A stretch of DNA of 55,920 nucleotides. Origin: Rikenellaceae bacterium (GTDB lineage: Bacteria; Bacteroidota; Bacteroidia; Bacteroidales; Rikenellaceae). The translations under genes were made by a program, and so were the position numbers. The first letter of the stretch is position 1. Every line of letters begins with the position of its first letter. This document shows positions 37,101-44,810 of this stretch, piece after piece. The stretch spans positions 15,249 through 71,168 of the forward strand of contig JAUMXM010000004.1 in NCBI GenBank assembly GCA_030529085.1, written 5' to 3'. A model generated the notes under the pieces. The model was not told where the DNA came from and did not search any database. It saw only the letters and a list, made by a program, of their open reading frames with translations.

Positions 37101-37349
37101 GGTTGTCACACCCGTTGTCGTACCCTTCACAATGACCGTTGCACCAACGAGGGGCTGGCCCGCCTCGTCCAATACACGACCCTTGACCACGTGCTTTTGG
37201 GGCGCGGGGCTCGCTGTCGGGTCGGCAGCGGTCGTCTCACTCGCTACGGCTACGCCCGACAGCAGTAGCATTCCTGCTGCCGCCGCACAAAGCAGAATCC
37301 TGCCGGCGCACTTTACGAGCGAAAAATTATTGGCGAATAATATTTTCAT
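34113..37349 (-). CDS. susC: SusC-family TonB-dependent outer-membrane transporter
   Basis: A 1078-residue TonB-dependent transporter. The ATG at 37349 (MKILFANNF) is chosen: it is followed by a signal peptide ending near ASETTA, while an open frame further upstream crosses the promoter. A carboxypeptidase-regulatory-like domain (VVKGRVLDEAGQPLVGATV) lies at about 54-130, the plug (VLQGRAAGVQMTQNSGLPGG) from about 160, and a long beta-barrel ends in YTFGVSVGF. It imports xylan oligosaccharides with SusD, powered by TonB/ExbBD. It is the first gene of the susC-susD-SGBP operon. Confidence 0.97.
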   Translation of the reverse strand: MKILFANNFSLVKCAGRILLCAAAAGMLLLSGVAVASETTAADPTASPAPQKHVVKGRVLDEAGQPLVGATVIVKGTTTGVTTGMDGDYQISAAENQTIVFSFIGMNSVEEAVGQRTTIDAVLSSEGVEIDAVVAIGYGSARKVDVTGSVSSIGADAIAKSVPTSIDQVLQGRAAGVQMTQNSGLPGGGSSIRIRGVNSINSSNEPIIVIDGVIIDGQTGTNTDNALSSINPSDIESLDVLKDASATAIYGSQGANGVIIVTTKRGAKGDAKVNFDAYWGVQTMPKKLDMMNLQQFAQHTNENYELRGQELRDDFADPSKLSKGTDWQDVLFSSAFMQNYNVSVSGGSDKISYMVNGGYLDQDGIAAGSEFRRYTIRGTVDAQAKKWLKVGINTAMNYSKQVITVSDNDLIMTALQQSPAVEATSADGSYGGPEDANFTQSNPLGLAELIDNYNRKLGVRNNVYLDIQPLKGLSYRTELSTDFNEINSYRLVPTYQFGSIINSERSNTQSKQSNFYWAWRNVVTYDNTFAEKHHISAMVGSEMSSATWEYLQGKRLDGSNSLSDLNAGDSTTATNAGYSGENKFASVFGRLFYAYDERYLLTATLRYDGNSRFADGHRWGLFPSVALAWRISNEQFLRDSEVLNNLKLRLGYGQVGNSNVTQFAYAAMLSTTPTNWGVGQLTSRVPNESLEWETTDSYNIGIDLGLFDNRIELVADAYYKKTNNLLLEMSLPSYLGSNGQGAAAAPWANMGEIENKGFELTLNTVNIERPNFQWRSSFVFSLNKNEILALNSPTATIDRTLDLSGGKDIVTRTQVGRSVGEFYGYKVAGRINSAADLFDSEGNLKVALPANMTIDQAAGVWVGDFLWEDINDDGVIDENDRDFIGSPLPDFTIGFGNTFTWKGWDLSFYFNASVGNKALNWVRRYTDDPRGTSNLAVRTADYAHLGLIDEAGSANDVWNVYVMNGHSSMPRMSASDVNANNRMSDRFVEDASYLRLQNLSLSYTFPKKWVTKLHLANVRVYANITNVFTLTEYSGYDPEIGTMTGQYANTGQDALTNGIDRGRYPSPRTYTFGVSVGF

Positions 37350-37502
37350 AAAGTTTAGTTTAAGGTTTTGTTTTTCGGTTATTTTGTTTTGTGTCGGGGC
37401 ATTGGGTTGCGGAGTGCCCACTAAAGTGGGCTTTATTCCTAATGCAAAGTAACAAAATTTGGGACAATTCAAAATTCGAGCACGACACATTTGCTGTCAA
37501 TC

Positions 37503-37551
37503 TTGTTACACAGCTACAAATTTTGATACAAAAACTTATAAAATTGATACC
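37503..37551. promoter_or_regulatory. Triple direct repeat TTG(T/A)TAC(A/C), candidate HTCS site upstream of susC
   Basis: TTGTTACA (37503-37510), TTGATACA (37523-37530) and TTGATACC (37544-37551) are spaced 20 and 21 bp. They lie about 65-115 bp upstream of the predicted susC start site, the same distance as the repeats at 22098-22125 from their promoters. Confidence 0.5.
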
Positions 37552-37775
37552 AGGTGGCCAAACGCCCCCTCGAAAGTCCCGTTTATCCCCGTCGAGGGGT
37601 CGATTTTCCGAAAACGCCCTTCGCGGCTCACAACACCGACCCAAAATTCTGTTTACGGGGGGCAGCAGGACCCTTTGCGAGCCATACCTATTTATAAAAA
37701 GGTGCTCGAGCCGTCATCGCCACAACACCCCTCCGAAAAGTCACTCACGAAGCCTTGATCGGGGGCGTGTTTCCG

Positions 37776-37806
37776 TTTTGATACAAAATGTTACGAAATT
37801 GCAACT
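37776..37806. promoter_or_regulatory. Related repeats upstream of the large GH10 gene
   Basis: TTTTGATACAAAA (37776-37788) is an exact copy of 37521-37533. ATGTTACG follows 10 bp later and a weak TTGCAACT at 21 bp. They lie about 75-105 bp upstream of the predicted GH10 transcription start. Confidence 0.45.
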
Positions 37807-37959
37807 TGTGGTCTAAAAATGATAGTCTAAGATACAAAGCCGCAAAGAGGTGGGCAGCGAATTTTGTACTTTTGTATTGTGGTGGTGTGACAGATAACTG
37901 CATCTCCACAGTGTCGGGAAACACTAAAATTACAAACCAAAATTATCTAACAAACGTCT

Positions 37960-40800
37960 ATGAAAAAGTATTTACTACTTTTAAGTGTGGCGATGCTCAC
38001 ATTCGGCTCCTGCTCGGACGATGCAGGTGTCTATGAGGAGTTCGAGAAGCCGGATATCACCAACCCGAATCCGGAAGAGGTCGTGGTCGAGACCGATTAC
38101 GAGAAGTACACCCTCGGTCAGTTGGGCGATGCAGCCGGTGTCCTGATGGGTGCCGCCGTGACCAAGAACGACCTGGACAAGAGTGCTACGAGCAGCATCG
38201 TCTATAAGCACTTCAAATCGGTTACCTTTGGTAACGAGATGAAGAACGATGCCATCATGCAGGCCAACGGTCGCCTCGACTTCACCCGTTCGGATCAGAT
38301 GGTCACCGATGTCATGAACAACAATGTCCAACTCTTCGGCCACGTACTGGGCTGGCACTCGCAGCAGCGCTACGCCTACATGAATGGCCTGATCCAGGGG
38401 GCTGCGGTCTATGGCGACGAGTTGAAGGCCTTTATCGACTTCGAGTCGGAGGCTTCGACGCTGAGTGCCTGGGGCGACAAGCTCGTCTCGGCCGAGAAGG
38501 TCACCGACCCCAACCTGGTCTTTGCCGGCGACTATGCCCTGGCCGTAAAGGTCAATGCCGGTGAGGTCTACGAGGCACAGGTCAATGTCAATATCCCGAA
38601 TGCCGTCGTAGGTCAGAACTACAACGTATGCTTCTGGATGAAGGCCGAGAAGACGGGGCAAATCCGCCTTTCGACGACCGACAACCAATACCTCTACGAT
38701 CCGACCGAAATCACCACCGAGTACCGCTACTACACGGCACCGGTCAAGGTGAAGGAGTTGGCCGAGGATGGTTCCTATTCGGTGCGCTTCGATATGGCCG
38801 CCGTCGAGAACACCTACTACTTCGACAACGTGCGCGTGGTGGAGGCCGAGGAGCAGACCCCCACGGTGAACTACATCTCGAAGGACGACATCCTGGGCGA
38901 TGGTACCTTTGAGGATTATGCCGACTTCAACGCCGCTTATACGGGTCAGGGTTGGAACAACTACGGCAACACGAACATCACGGTCGTAAGCGAGGGTGCC
39001 CACAACGGCAACAACGCCGTGCAGGTGGATGCCACGGTAGCAGCCGAGAACACCTGGACGAACCAGGTGATCTGGCCCGCAACGGCAGCCGCCAAGGTCG
39101 ATGGTGCTCACGTGATCGGTATGTGGGTCAAGGCGGTCGAGTTTGCCGATCCCACGGCGACGCAGGGTAACTTCCAGATGAAGGTGACGACCCCCGCTTC
39201 GGGCGACCAATACTACAACCCGCTCACCGTGACCAACGAGTGGTCGTTCATCGCCTTCACGCTCGATGATACAGTGCACCAAATCAAGGCAGGTGACACG
39301 ATTGCCGTGACGTTGCAGTGCGGCGGTACGGATGCCGAGGGCGACATTCGCCAGATGCGCTTCCTGATCGACGACATGCAGATCTACCCCGTAGGTTCGG
39401 ATCCCGATACGGGTGGCGGCGGCGGTGAGAGCTTCATCAACGAGGGCTCGATTGTGGCTGGTGGCGACTTCGACGGCATCACCACTTTCGACGAGTTGGT
39501 GGCAGCCGGCTGGACCAGCTACAGCAGCCCCAACGTGACGCTCGACACGACGACAGCCCACAGCGGCACGAACTCGATTCTGCTCGACAACACGGCAGGC
39601 TCGGCCAACAAGTGGGATGTGCAGCTCATCACCCCCGAGTTCATCACTGACAAGGATGGTCAATATACGGTAGGTATGTGGGCCAAGGCCGACATCGAGG
39701 ATCGCGAGTTCCAGATGGCTATCGCTGTGGATGGTGCAACCCTCTACAAGGATAGCTCGTGGGGTGCCTTCCCGAAGGTGGGCGAAGAGTGGATCTACAT
39801 CAGCTACGCCATCACGGCCGATGAGGCTCCGATGACCGAAGGCTCGATCGTAAAGGTCACACTGCAGGTTTCGGGCGACACGGCAACGACGATGTCGAAG
39901 CTCTGGATCGACGACTTCCAGATCTACCCCACCCCGACCACGGCTGATGCAACGGCTGCTGCCCTGGCCAAGGGTCGAAAGAGCAACTTCTATCAGCAGG
40001 CGGTAGCGTGGAACGAGCAGGCTCGCATGGCCGCGACGATGGAGTCGACCACGAAGACCGTATCGGAGAGCGCCAACGACCGCATCGACGTAGCCTTCAA
40101 GACCTGGATCAACGGCATGATGGCTCAATACGGCGATAAGGTCTATGCGTGGGATGCCATCAACGAGCTCTTCGACGACGGCACGAACGCTCCGCGCGAC
40201 AACAAGCAGCAGATCATCACCGACGGCCACTTCTTCTGGGGCGACTGGATGGGCGGTGCCGAACGCTGGGCGGTCAAGACCTTCCAGTATGCCAAGGCTG
40301 CCAACCCGAATGCGGTGCTCTACATCAACGACTACAACCTCGAGTACAGCACCGGCAAGCTCGACGCCTTCTGCGCCTTTGTCGAGAAGTACAAGGAGCT
40401 GGGGCTGATCGACGGCGTCGGCACGCAGGTACACACCTCGATCAATGTCGATATGGCCAAGGTGGACAACATGTTCAAGAAGATGGCCGCTACGGGTCTG
40501 AAGGTGCGCATCTCGGAGATGGATGTCGACGCCAACCCGTCGCACTCGCTCACCTCGCTCACGGACGATGTAGCCAAGAAGCAGGCCGAGGTCTATCGCG
40601 CCATTCTGGAGTCCTACTTCACCAACGTGCCCGCAGCCCAGCGCGGTGGTATCACCGTATGGGGTGTGCTCGACTCGGGTAGCTGGCTCAACGACGACAA
40701 GGGTAACGCCTATGCGCTCCTTTTCGACGACGACGGAGCGATGAAACCCGCCTTCAAGGCTGTCTACGACGTACTGCTCAAGTATTCGGGACTCGAGTAA
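37960..40800 (+). CDS. Surface GH10 xylanase with three modules inserted in the catalytic domain
   Basis: A 946-residue lipoprotein (MKKYLLLLSVAMLTFGSCSDD, Cys at 18, followed by acidic residues fitting surface export). The GH10 barrel starts near residue 50, reaches GHVLGWHSQQ (127-136), is then interrupted, and resumes near 665. The acid/base is Glu736 (WDAINE) and the nucleophile Glu853 (RISEMD). The insert of roughly 515 residues holds three beta-sandwich modules of CBM4/22 type (about 150-305, 310-480, 490-660), each starting with a DFE/GTFE/GDFD-like strand and ending in FDNV, IDDMQIYP or IDDFQIYP. The last two are joined by a Gly-rich linker. Known gut Bacteroides homologues carry two such modules. 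This is the likely initial endo-xylanase. Confidence 0.93.
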   Translation: MKKYLLLLSVAMLTFGSCSDDAGVYEEFEKPDITNPNPEEVVVETDYEKYTLGQLGDAAGVLMGAAVTKNDLDKSATSSIVYKHFKSVTFGNEMKNDAIMQANGRLDFTRSDQMVTDVMNNNVQLFGHVLGWHSQQRYAYMNGLIQGAAVYGDELKAFIDFESEASTLSAWGDKLVSAEKVTDPNLVFAGDYALAVKVNAGEVYEAQVNVNIPNAVVGQNYNVCFWMKAEKTGQIRLSTTDNQYLYDPTEITTEYRYYTAPVKVKELAEDGSYSVRFDMAAVENTYYFDNVRVVEAEEQTPTVNYISKDDILGDGTFEDYADFNAAYTGQGWNNYGNTNITVVSEGAHNGNNAVQVDATVAAENTWTNQVIWPATAAAKVDGAHVIGMWVKAVEFADPTATQGNFQMKVTTPASGDQYYNPLTVTNEWSFIAFTLDDTVHQIKAGDTIAVTLQCGGTDAEGDIRQMRFLIDDMQIYPVGSDPDTGGGGGESFINEGSIVAGGDFDGITTFDELVAAGWTSYSSPNVTLDTTTAHSGTNSILLDNTAGSANKWDVQLITPEFITDKDGQYTVGMWAKADIEDREFQMAIAVDGATLYKDSSWGAFPKVGEEWIYISYAITADEAPMTEGSIVKVTLQVSGDTATTMSKLWIDDFQIYPTPTTADATAAALAKGRKSNFYQQAVAWNEQARMAATMESTTKTVSESANDRIDVAFKTWINGMMAQYGDKVYAWDAINELFDDGTNAPRDNKQQIITDGHFFWGDWMGGAERWAVKTFQYAKAANPNAVLYINDYNLEYSTGKLDAFCAFVEKYKELGLIDGVGTQVHTSINVDMAKVDNMFKKMAATGLKVRISEMDVDANPSHSLTSLTDDVAKKQAEVYRAILESYFTNVPAAQRGGITVWGVLDSGSWLNDDKGNAYALLFDDDGAMKPAFKAVYDVLLKYSGLE

Positions 40801-40809
40801 AAAAGAATG

Positions 40810-40837
40810 AAGGGGCTGCCAAAGGGCGGCCCCTTTT
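40810..40837 (+). terminator. Terminator after the large GH10 gene
   Basis: AAGGGGCTGCC pairs with GGCGGCCCCTT (one G-U pair) around AAAG, followed by TTCTT. Confidence 0.85.
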
Positions 40838-40852
40838 CTTGAAAAGGAAAGG

Positions 40853-40903
40853 ATTATAGGTCGTTATAAGTCGCTATAGGGTTCCCCTTAGTCCCCTTAG
40901 CCA
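40853..40903. repeat. Degenerate 10-bp repeat array
   Basis: Units TTATAGGTCG, TTATAAGTCG and CTATAGGGTT are followed by CCCCTTAGTC and CCCTTAGCC in the opposite sense. It is the same type as at 726-812, and sits between two terminators. Confidence 0.5.
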
Positions 40904-40908
40904 CAAAA

Positions 40909-40941
40909 AAAATCCCCCGATCGCAATGATCGGGGGATTTT
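40909..40941. terminator. Terminator of nagB (bidirectional)
   Basis: A perfect 14-bp stem, AAAATCCCCCGATC with GATCGGGGGATTTT, around GCAAT. A/T runs lie on both sides. Confidence 0.92.
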
Positions 40942-40959
40942 ATCGTCTCAACAACTCGC

Positions 40960-41751
40960 TTAGAGGTTGTTCCTCTCGATGTCCTTGAAATACTTATAGG
41001 TGCTCACCTTCAGCTCGCCGCAGGCATCCTCGTCGCAAACCAGGATACCCTTCGGGTGGGTCTGAAGCGCCGTGATGGTCCAAACGTGTGAGAAGGCGCC
41101 CTCAACACCCATCTGCACGGCACGTGCCTTCTTGGGGCCTGCGGCGAGGATCATCACCTCACGCGAGTCGCACACCGTGCCTACACCCACCGTCAGCGCC
41201 GTCTTGGGCACCTGGTTGATATCGTTGTCGAAGAAGCGCGAATTGACGCGAATCGTATCCTCGGTGAGGGTCTTGCAGCGCGTGCGCGACGACATCGACG
41301 AGAAGGGCTCGTTGAAGGCAATGTGGCCATCCTCACCGATACCGCCCATAAAGAGGTCGATACCGCCGGCTGCTACGATAGCAGCCTCATAGGCGGCACA
41401 CTCGGCCTCCAGGTCGGGGGCATTGCCGTTGAGGATGTGGACATTTTCGCGCACAATGTCGATGTGCGAGAAGAAGTTGTTCCACATAAACGAGTAGTAG
41501 CTCTCGGGGTGCTCCTTCGGCAGACCGACATACTCGTCCATATTGAAGGTGATGACATTCTTGAACGAAACGTCACCCGCCTTGTGGCGACGAATCAGCT
41601 CGGCATAGGTCTCGAGGGGGGTCGAGCCGGTAGGCAGACCCAGCACAAAGGGGGCGTCCGTCTTGGCGGCCTTGGCTTTGATGGCCTCGATAATATGGTT
41701 GGCAGCCCATACAGCCACCTTGTTCGATTCGGGTTGAATGATTAAACGCAT
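40960..41751 (-). CDS. nagB: Glucosamine-6-phosphate deaminase
   Basis: Converts glucosamine 6-phosphate to fructose 6-phosphate and ammonia. The 263 residues align with E. coli NagB so well that catalytic numbering is kept: Asp72 (NMDEYVGL), Asp141, His143 and Glu148 in [18 protein letters not shown] near 40 binds phosphate. It is the last gene of a leftward group with the NagB/PIG-L fusion and a TonB-like protein, 25 bases after the fusion. Confidence 0.97.
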   Translation of the reverse strand: MRLIIQPESNKVAVWAANHIIEAIKAKAAKTDAPFVLGLPTGSTPLETYAELIRRHKAGDVSFKNVITFNMDEYVGLPKEHPESYYSFMWNNFFSHIDIVRENVHILNGNAPDLEAECAAYEAAIVAAGGIDLFMGGIGEDGHIAFNEPFSSMSSRTRCKTLTEDTIRVNSRFFDNDINQVPKTALTVGVGTVCDSREVMILAAGPKKARAVQMGVEGAFSHVWTITALQTHPKGILVCDEDACGELKVSTYKYFKDIERNNL

Positions 41752-41776
41752 AAGTCCAAAATTTTATGGTTTTTTA

Positions 41777-43723
41777 CTAAAACATCTTGACAAAAACCTC
41801 GATGGCCTGGTATTCGGGCAGGCCGAGGCTGTCGTATTGGTGGGCCGTGAGCTGGTTACGTTCCTCGGCACGTTGCCAAAATTCGCGTACATCCTCCTCG
41901 CCAAAGCTCAACGCATCCTTCTGCGAAAGGTGGCGGTAGATGGCGTGGCGTTTCTTGATCAATTCGTCGGGCGAGAGGGGCACGGCCATATCGACCAGAC
42001 TCAACTCCCACTCGGTCCAAGCACCACGGTAGAGCCACAGGTGGCACTCCTCGCGCCAAGCCTCCTCGGCCGTGAGCTCCAAGGCCTCCAAGAGTGCCTC
42101 GGTGCAGGTGCGGTGTGTACCGTGAGGATCGACCAAATCGCCCGCAGCATAGATCTGGTGGGGCTTAATCTCGCGCAAAAGCGCCACAATGGGGGTCACA
42201 TCGGCCTCGGTCAGGGGGTTCTTCTTCACCGTGCCCGTCTCGTAGAAGGGCAGGTTGAGGAAGTGGGAGCAGCTATCGGGATCGAGCCCGAAGGTGCGCA
42301 CCGCAGCACGCGCCTCGGCGCGACGAATCGCCGCCTTGATGGCCGAAAGGGGTTGCGGCTCGGGGAATCCGGCCTGCTTCGAGGCAATCAGCGCGCGCAC
42401 CTCGGCAACGCGGTCGCCCAGACCCATCTCGCGCCCCATATCGATGCTCTGCAGCACAACATCGTCCTGCACACCGAACGAGCCCGAGGTTTGGTAGGCC
42501 ACATGTACTTCATGGCCCTGCTCAACAAGGCGCATAAAGGTACCACCCATCGCAACGACATCGTCGTCGGGGTGAGGCGAGAAGATCAAGACACGTTTCG
42601 GGTGGGGCGTTGCAGAGACGGGACGGGTCGAATCGTCGGCATTGGGCTTACCGCCCGGCCACCCCGTAATGGTGTGTTGCAGATCGTTGAAAACACGGAT
42701 ATTGATCTGATCATAGCTCATAATCTCGAGCAGCTCGCCCAGCGAATGTTCGATATAATCTTTGTAGGTGAGCTTCAGAATCGGCTTCTGCACCTCGCGA
42801 CAGAGCCACACAACAGCCTTGCGGATAAAGCGCGGAGTCCACTCGCAGGGACCCACCAACCAGGGGGTCTCGACACGCGTCAGGCGCGAAGCGGCATTCT
42901 CGTCGACCACCAATTCGATGTTCGAGTGCTCCTGAAGATAGGTCGCGGGCACCTGGTCCGAGATCTCACCCTCGACCACGCGACGAATGATCTGCGACTT
43001 CTCCTCGCCCCAGGCCATCATCACGATACGATCGGCGCGCATAATCGTATCCAGACCCATCGTAATCGCCATGCGGGGCGTATTTTCCATGCCGAAGAAG
43101 GCCTTCGACTGAATCAGACGCGTGCTGTGGGTCAACTGCACAAGACGGGTACGCGACTTTATGTAGGAGCCGGACTCGTTGAAGCCCACCTGGCCATCTT
43201 CGCCCAGGCCGATGATCATCAGATGGATTTTACGCAGCTTCTTGTCGTAGGATTCGCAATAGTGCGACACGTCGGTCTCGGAGCTTGTGCCCTTCAGGAT
43301 GTGGATATTTTCGGGCAGGATGTCGATATGCTTCAAGAACTCCTCGTGGATGCGGAAATTGCGGCTCTGGGGCTCGGTGGGGGCAATCGGATAGAATTCG
43401 TCGAGCGAATAGACCGCCACGTTGCGGAACGAGACTTCGCCCGCCTCGTAGCGACGCACCAACTCGCGGTAGAGTCCCAGCGGCGTGCGTCCCGTCGTCA
43501 GGCCCAGCACGAAGGGCTGCTGATCCTCGTAGATCTCATTCGGCAGAAAGACCTCGTTGTAGTTGCGAATCGCCTTCACAATCACATCGGCCACATATTG
43601 CACACCCTGGTACTCGTTCTCGTAGACGCGGGTACGCATACGCTCATAACGGCGCAAAATATCGCGCGGTGTGGATTCGGTCTTCAGACCGCCATCCTTG
43701 GGCAAGAAGTATTTGTTATTCAT
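41777..43723 (-). CDS. NagB-like / PIG-L (LmbE) deacetylase fusion
   Basis: A 648-residue fusion found in Bacteroidetes and usually labelled glucosamine-6-phosphate deaminase. The N-terminal half (about 25-345) is NagB-like: TTGRTP near 76 and SLDEF with Asp108. The active-site loop reads GEDGQVGFNES, with Gln178 where NagB has its catalytic His. The C-terminal half (about 375-640) is a PIG-L N-acetylglucosamine deacetylase domain with the zinc motif SPHPDDD (382-388) and DPHGTHR near 540. This suggests deacetylation of an amino sugar, with the NagB half binding rather than deaminating, or doing so differently. It lies 21 bases after the TonB-like gene. Confidence 0.85.
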   Translation of the reverse strand: MNNKYFLPKDGGLKTESTPRDILRRYERMRTRVYENEYQGVQYVADVIVKAIRNYNEVFLPNEIYEDQQPFVLGLTTGRTPLGLYRELVRRYEAGEVSFRNVAVYSLDEFYPIAPTEPQSRNFRIHEEFLKHIDILPENIHILKGTSSETDVSHYCESYDKKLRKIHLMIIGLGEDGQVGFNESGSYIKSRTRLVQLTHSTRLIQSKAFFGMENTPRMAITMGLDTIMRADRIVMMAWGEEKSQIIRRVVEGEISDQVPATYLQEHSNIELVVDENAASRLTRVETPWLVGPCEWTPRFIRKAVVWLCREVQKPILKLTYKDYIEHSLGELLEIMSYDQINIRVFNDLQHTITGWPGGKPNADDSTRPVSATPHPKRVLIFSPHPDDDVVAMGGTFMRLVEQGHEVHVAYQTSGSFGVQDDVVLQSIDMGREMGLGDRVAEVRALIASKQAGFPEPQPLSAIKAAIRRAEARAAVRTFGLDPDSCSHFLNLPFYETGTVKKNPLTEADVTPIVALLREIKPHQIYAAGDLVDPHGTHRTCTEALLEALELTAEEAWREECHLWLYRGAWTEWELSLVDMAVPLSPDELIKKRHAIYRHLSQKDALSFGEEDVREFWQRAEERNQLTAHQYDSLGLPEYQAIEVFVKMF

Positions 43724-43744
43724 CCTACGCGGAATTTAGTCGTT

Positions 43745-44587
43745 TTACTGCGGAATAAAGATATAGGTGATGGTTCCCGTCTGTCGCTCGGGAGCCGAAC
43801 TATCGCTGTTGAAACGCGAGCGGAGTGCCGCACTGACAGCCGTCTCGCGCATGCAGGCATCACCACCCGATTCGACACGGGCTGCAAGGACCTCTCCGCT
43901 GCGATCGACCGTGATGCGGACCACCACATCGCCACCCGCCTCACAACGGTAGGCCGGGATGTGGAGATAGCGCGCCGTACGCACGGGGTTGGTCAGTGAG
44001 AAGGAGACCGTCACACGCCCCTTCACCTTGACATCCTGCTTCACTTCGCTCTCCCCCTTGTCGCCTGCGCGATTTTGAATCGCCTGCTCCTCGGCCAACC
44101 CCTGTTCGTAGGCTTCGCGGTTGGCCCTCATCTGCTCGGCAGCCTCGTTGGCAGCCTCGTTCAGAGCAGCAGTATTCGTGCCACGGTCATCCTTCAGGCG
44201 CTCATCGGTGGCGTTCTCATTCGAGACACGATTCTGAATCTGACGCCAGTCGAGCTGCTCCTGCTGCATCTTGCGGCGGATCTCCTCCTCCAAGCGGTCG
44301 CGCTCATCCTCCAGAGCCGCCAACTCGTTCAGGTCGATATACATCCCCTGCTGGGCATTGCGCTTGCCGATGACGATCTTCGACGAGACGAAGCAGATCA
44401 TCAACACCAGGTAGGCTATCAAGGTAACACACAACCCGATACGATGGCGGTAGGTCCATTCGCCGACATCCTCCTGCTCGGTGCCGAAGGGCAAATCGAG
44501 TCGCTTGCGACGACGGCGCACAGGCCTCGGTCGGGGGGATTCGGGAGTGGGTTGAGGTGTGTTATGTTCGGGGGCGTTTTGAGCCAT
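43745..44587 (-). CDS. TonB-family protein (energy-transducing, N-anchored)
   Basis: A 280-residue protein with a basic, proline-rich cytoplasmic N-terminus, one membrane helix (about 49-69), a long charged coiled-coil (about 80-175) and a C-terminal TonB-like domain (about 195-280) ending in GTITYIFIPQ. It probably couples the proton-motive force to TonB-dependent transporters or is a related TolA-like protein. The central helix takes the place of the Pro/Lys-rich spacer of E. coli TonB. It is the first gene of a leftward group with the amino-sugar enzymes. Confidence 0.75.
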   Translation of the reverse strand: MAQNAPEHNTPQPTPESPRPRPVRRRRKRLDLPFGTEQEDVGEWTYRHRIGLCVTLIAYLVLMICFVSSKIVIGKRNAQQGMYIDLNELAALEDERDRLEEEIRRKMQQEQLDWRQIQNRVSNENATDERLKDDRGTNTAALNEAANEAAEQMRANREAYEQGLAEEQAIQNRAGDKGESEVKQDVKVKGRVTVSFSLTNPVRTARYLHIPAYRCEAGGDVVVRITVDRSGEVLAARVESGGDACMRETAVSAALRSRFNSDSSAPERQTGTITYIFIPQ

Positions 44588-44614
44588 ATCTTCTTTTTAT
44601 TGTATACAGATAGG

Positions 44615-44622
44615 CAAAAGTA
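44615..44622 (-). promoter_or_regulatory. -7 box for the TonB-like gene
   Basis: TACTTTTG on the minus strand matches TAnnTTTG, about 28 bases from the start codon. The -33 element is weak. Confidence 0.5.
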
Positions 44623-44692
44623 AGCATTTTTGCGGAAAATCGTACGCGCAAGGCAAAGTTTTCTTCGTTTGCTACGCAAAAGGTCGAATAAA

Positions 44693-44724
44693 TTTGGTAT
44701 TCCGAACTTATTATCGTATCTTTG
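44693..44724 (+). promoter_or_regulatory. Promoter of lpxC-fabZ / lpxA
   Basis: TTTG (44693-44696), a 20-base spacer and TATCTTTG (44717-44724) match the Bacteroidetes consensus. The leader is about 80 bases. Confidence 0.8.
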
Positions 44725-44810
44725 GACGATTATAAGGGCCGAACAGACCCCAAAACAGCGGTTTTTCGGCGCAATAAAAAGGAATTTTAGCACAAAAATA
44801 TACCCTTTCA

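Larger units (their letters stand above)
37350..37959. promoter_or_regulatory. Divergent regulatory region between susC and the large GH10 gene
   Basis: A 610-base gene-free region. Leftward: a -7-like box TTACTTTG (37452-37445, minus strand) for susC. Rightward: TACTTTTG (37867-37874), an exact -7 box for GH10 with no -33 TTTG. Candidate activator repeats are TTGTTACA (37503), TTGATACA (37523) and TTGATACC (37544) on one side, and TTGATACA (37778) with ATGTTACG (37788) on the other. The middle (37560-37760) is GC-rich with an 8-bp inverted repeat CCCCTCGA/TCGAGGGG (37566-37573 and 37592-37599). Open frames here look spurious. Confidence 0.6.

Noticed and set aside
34308-37268. A 986-codon open frame antisense to susC
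   Set aside because: It mirrors susC, whose protein is clearly conserved. GC-rich codons with few T/A-rich triplets leave the opposite strand free of stops. Similar long antisense frames occur opposite araBA, the SSS symporter, the HTCS and GH10; none resembles a known family.
37391-37816. A 141-codon frame in the susC/GH10 intergenic region
   Set aside because: It crosses the susC promoter and the repeat motifs, has no domain, and has composition unlike neighbouring genes.
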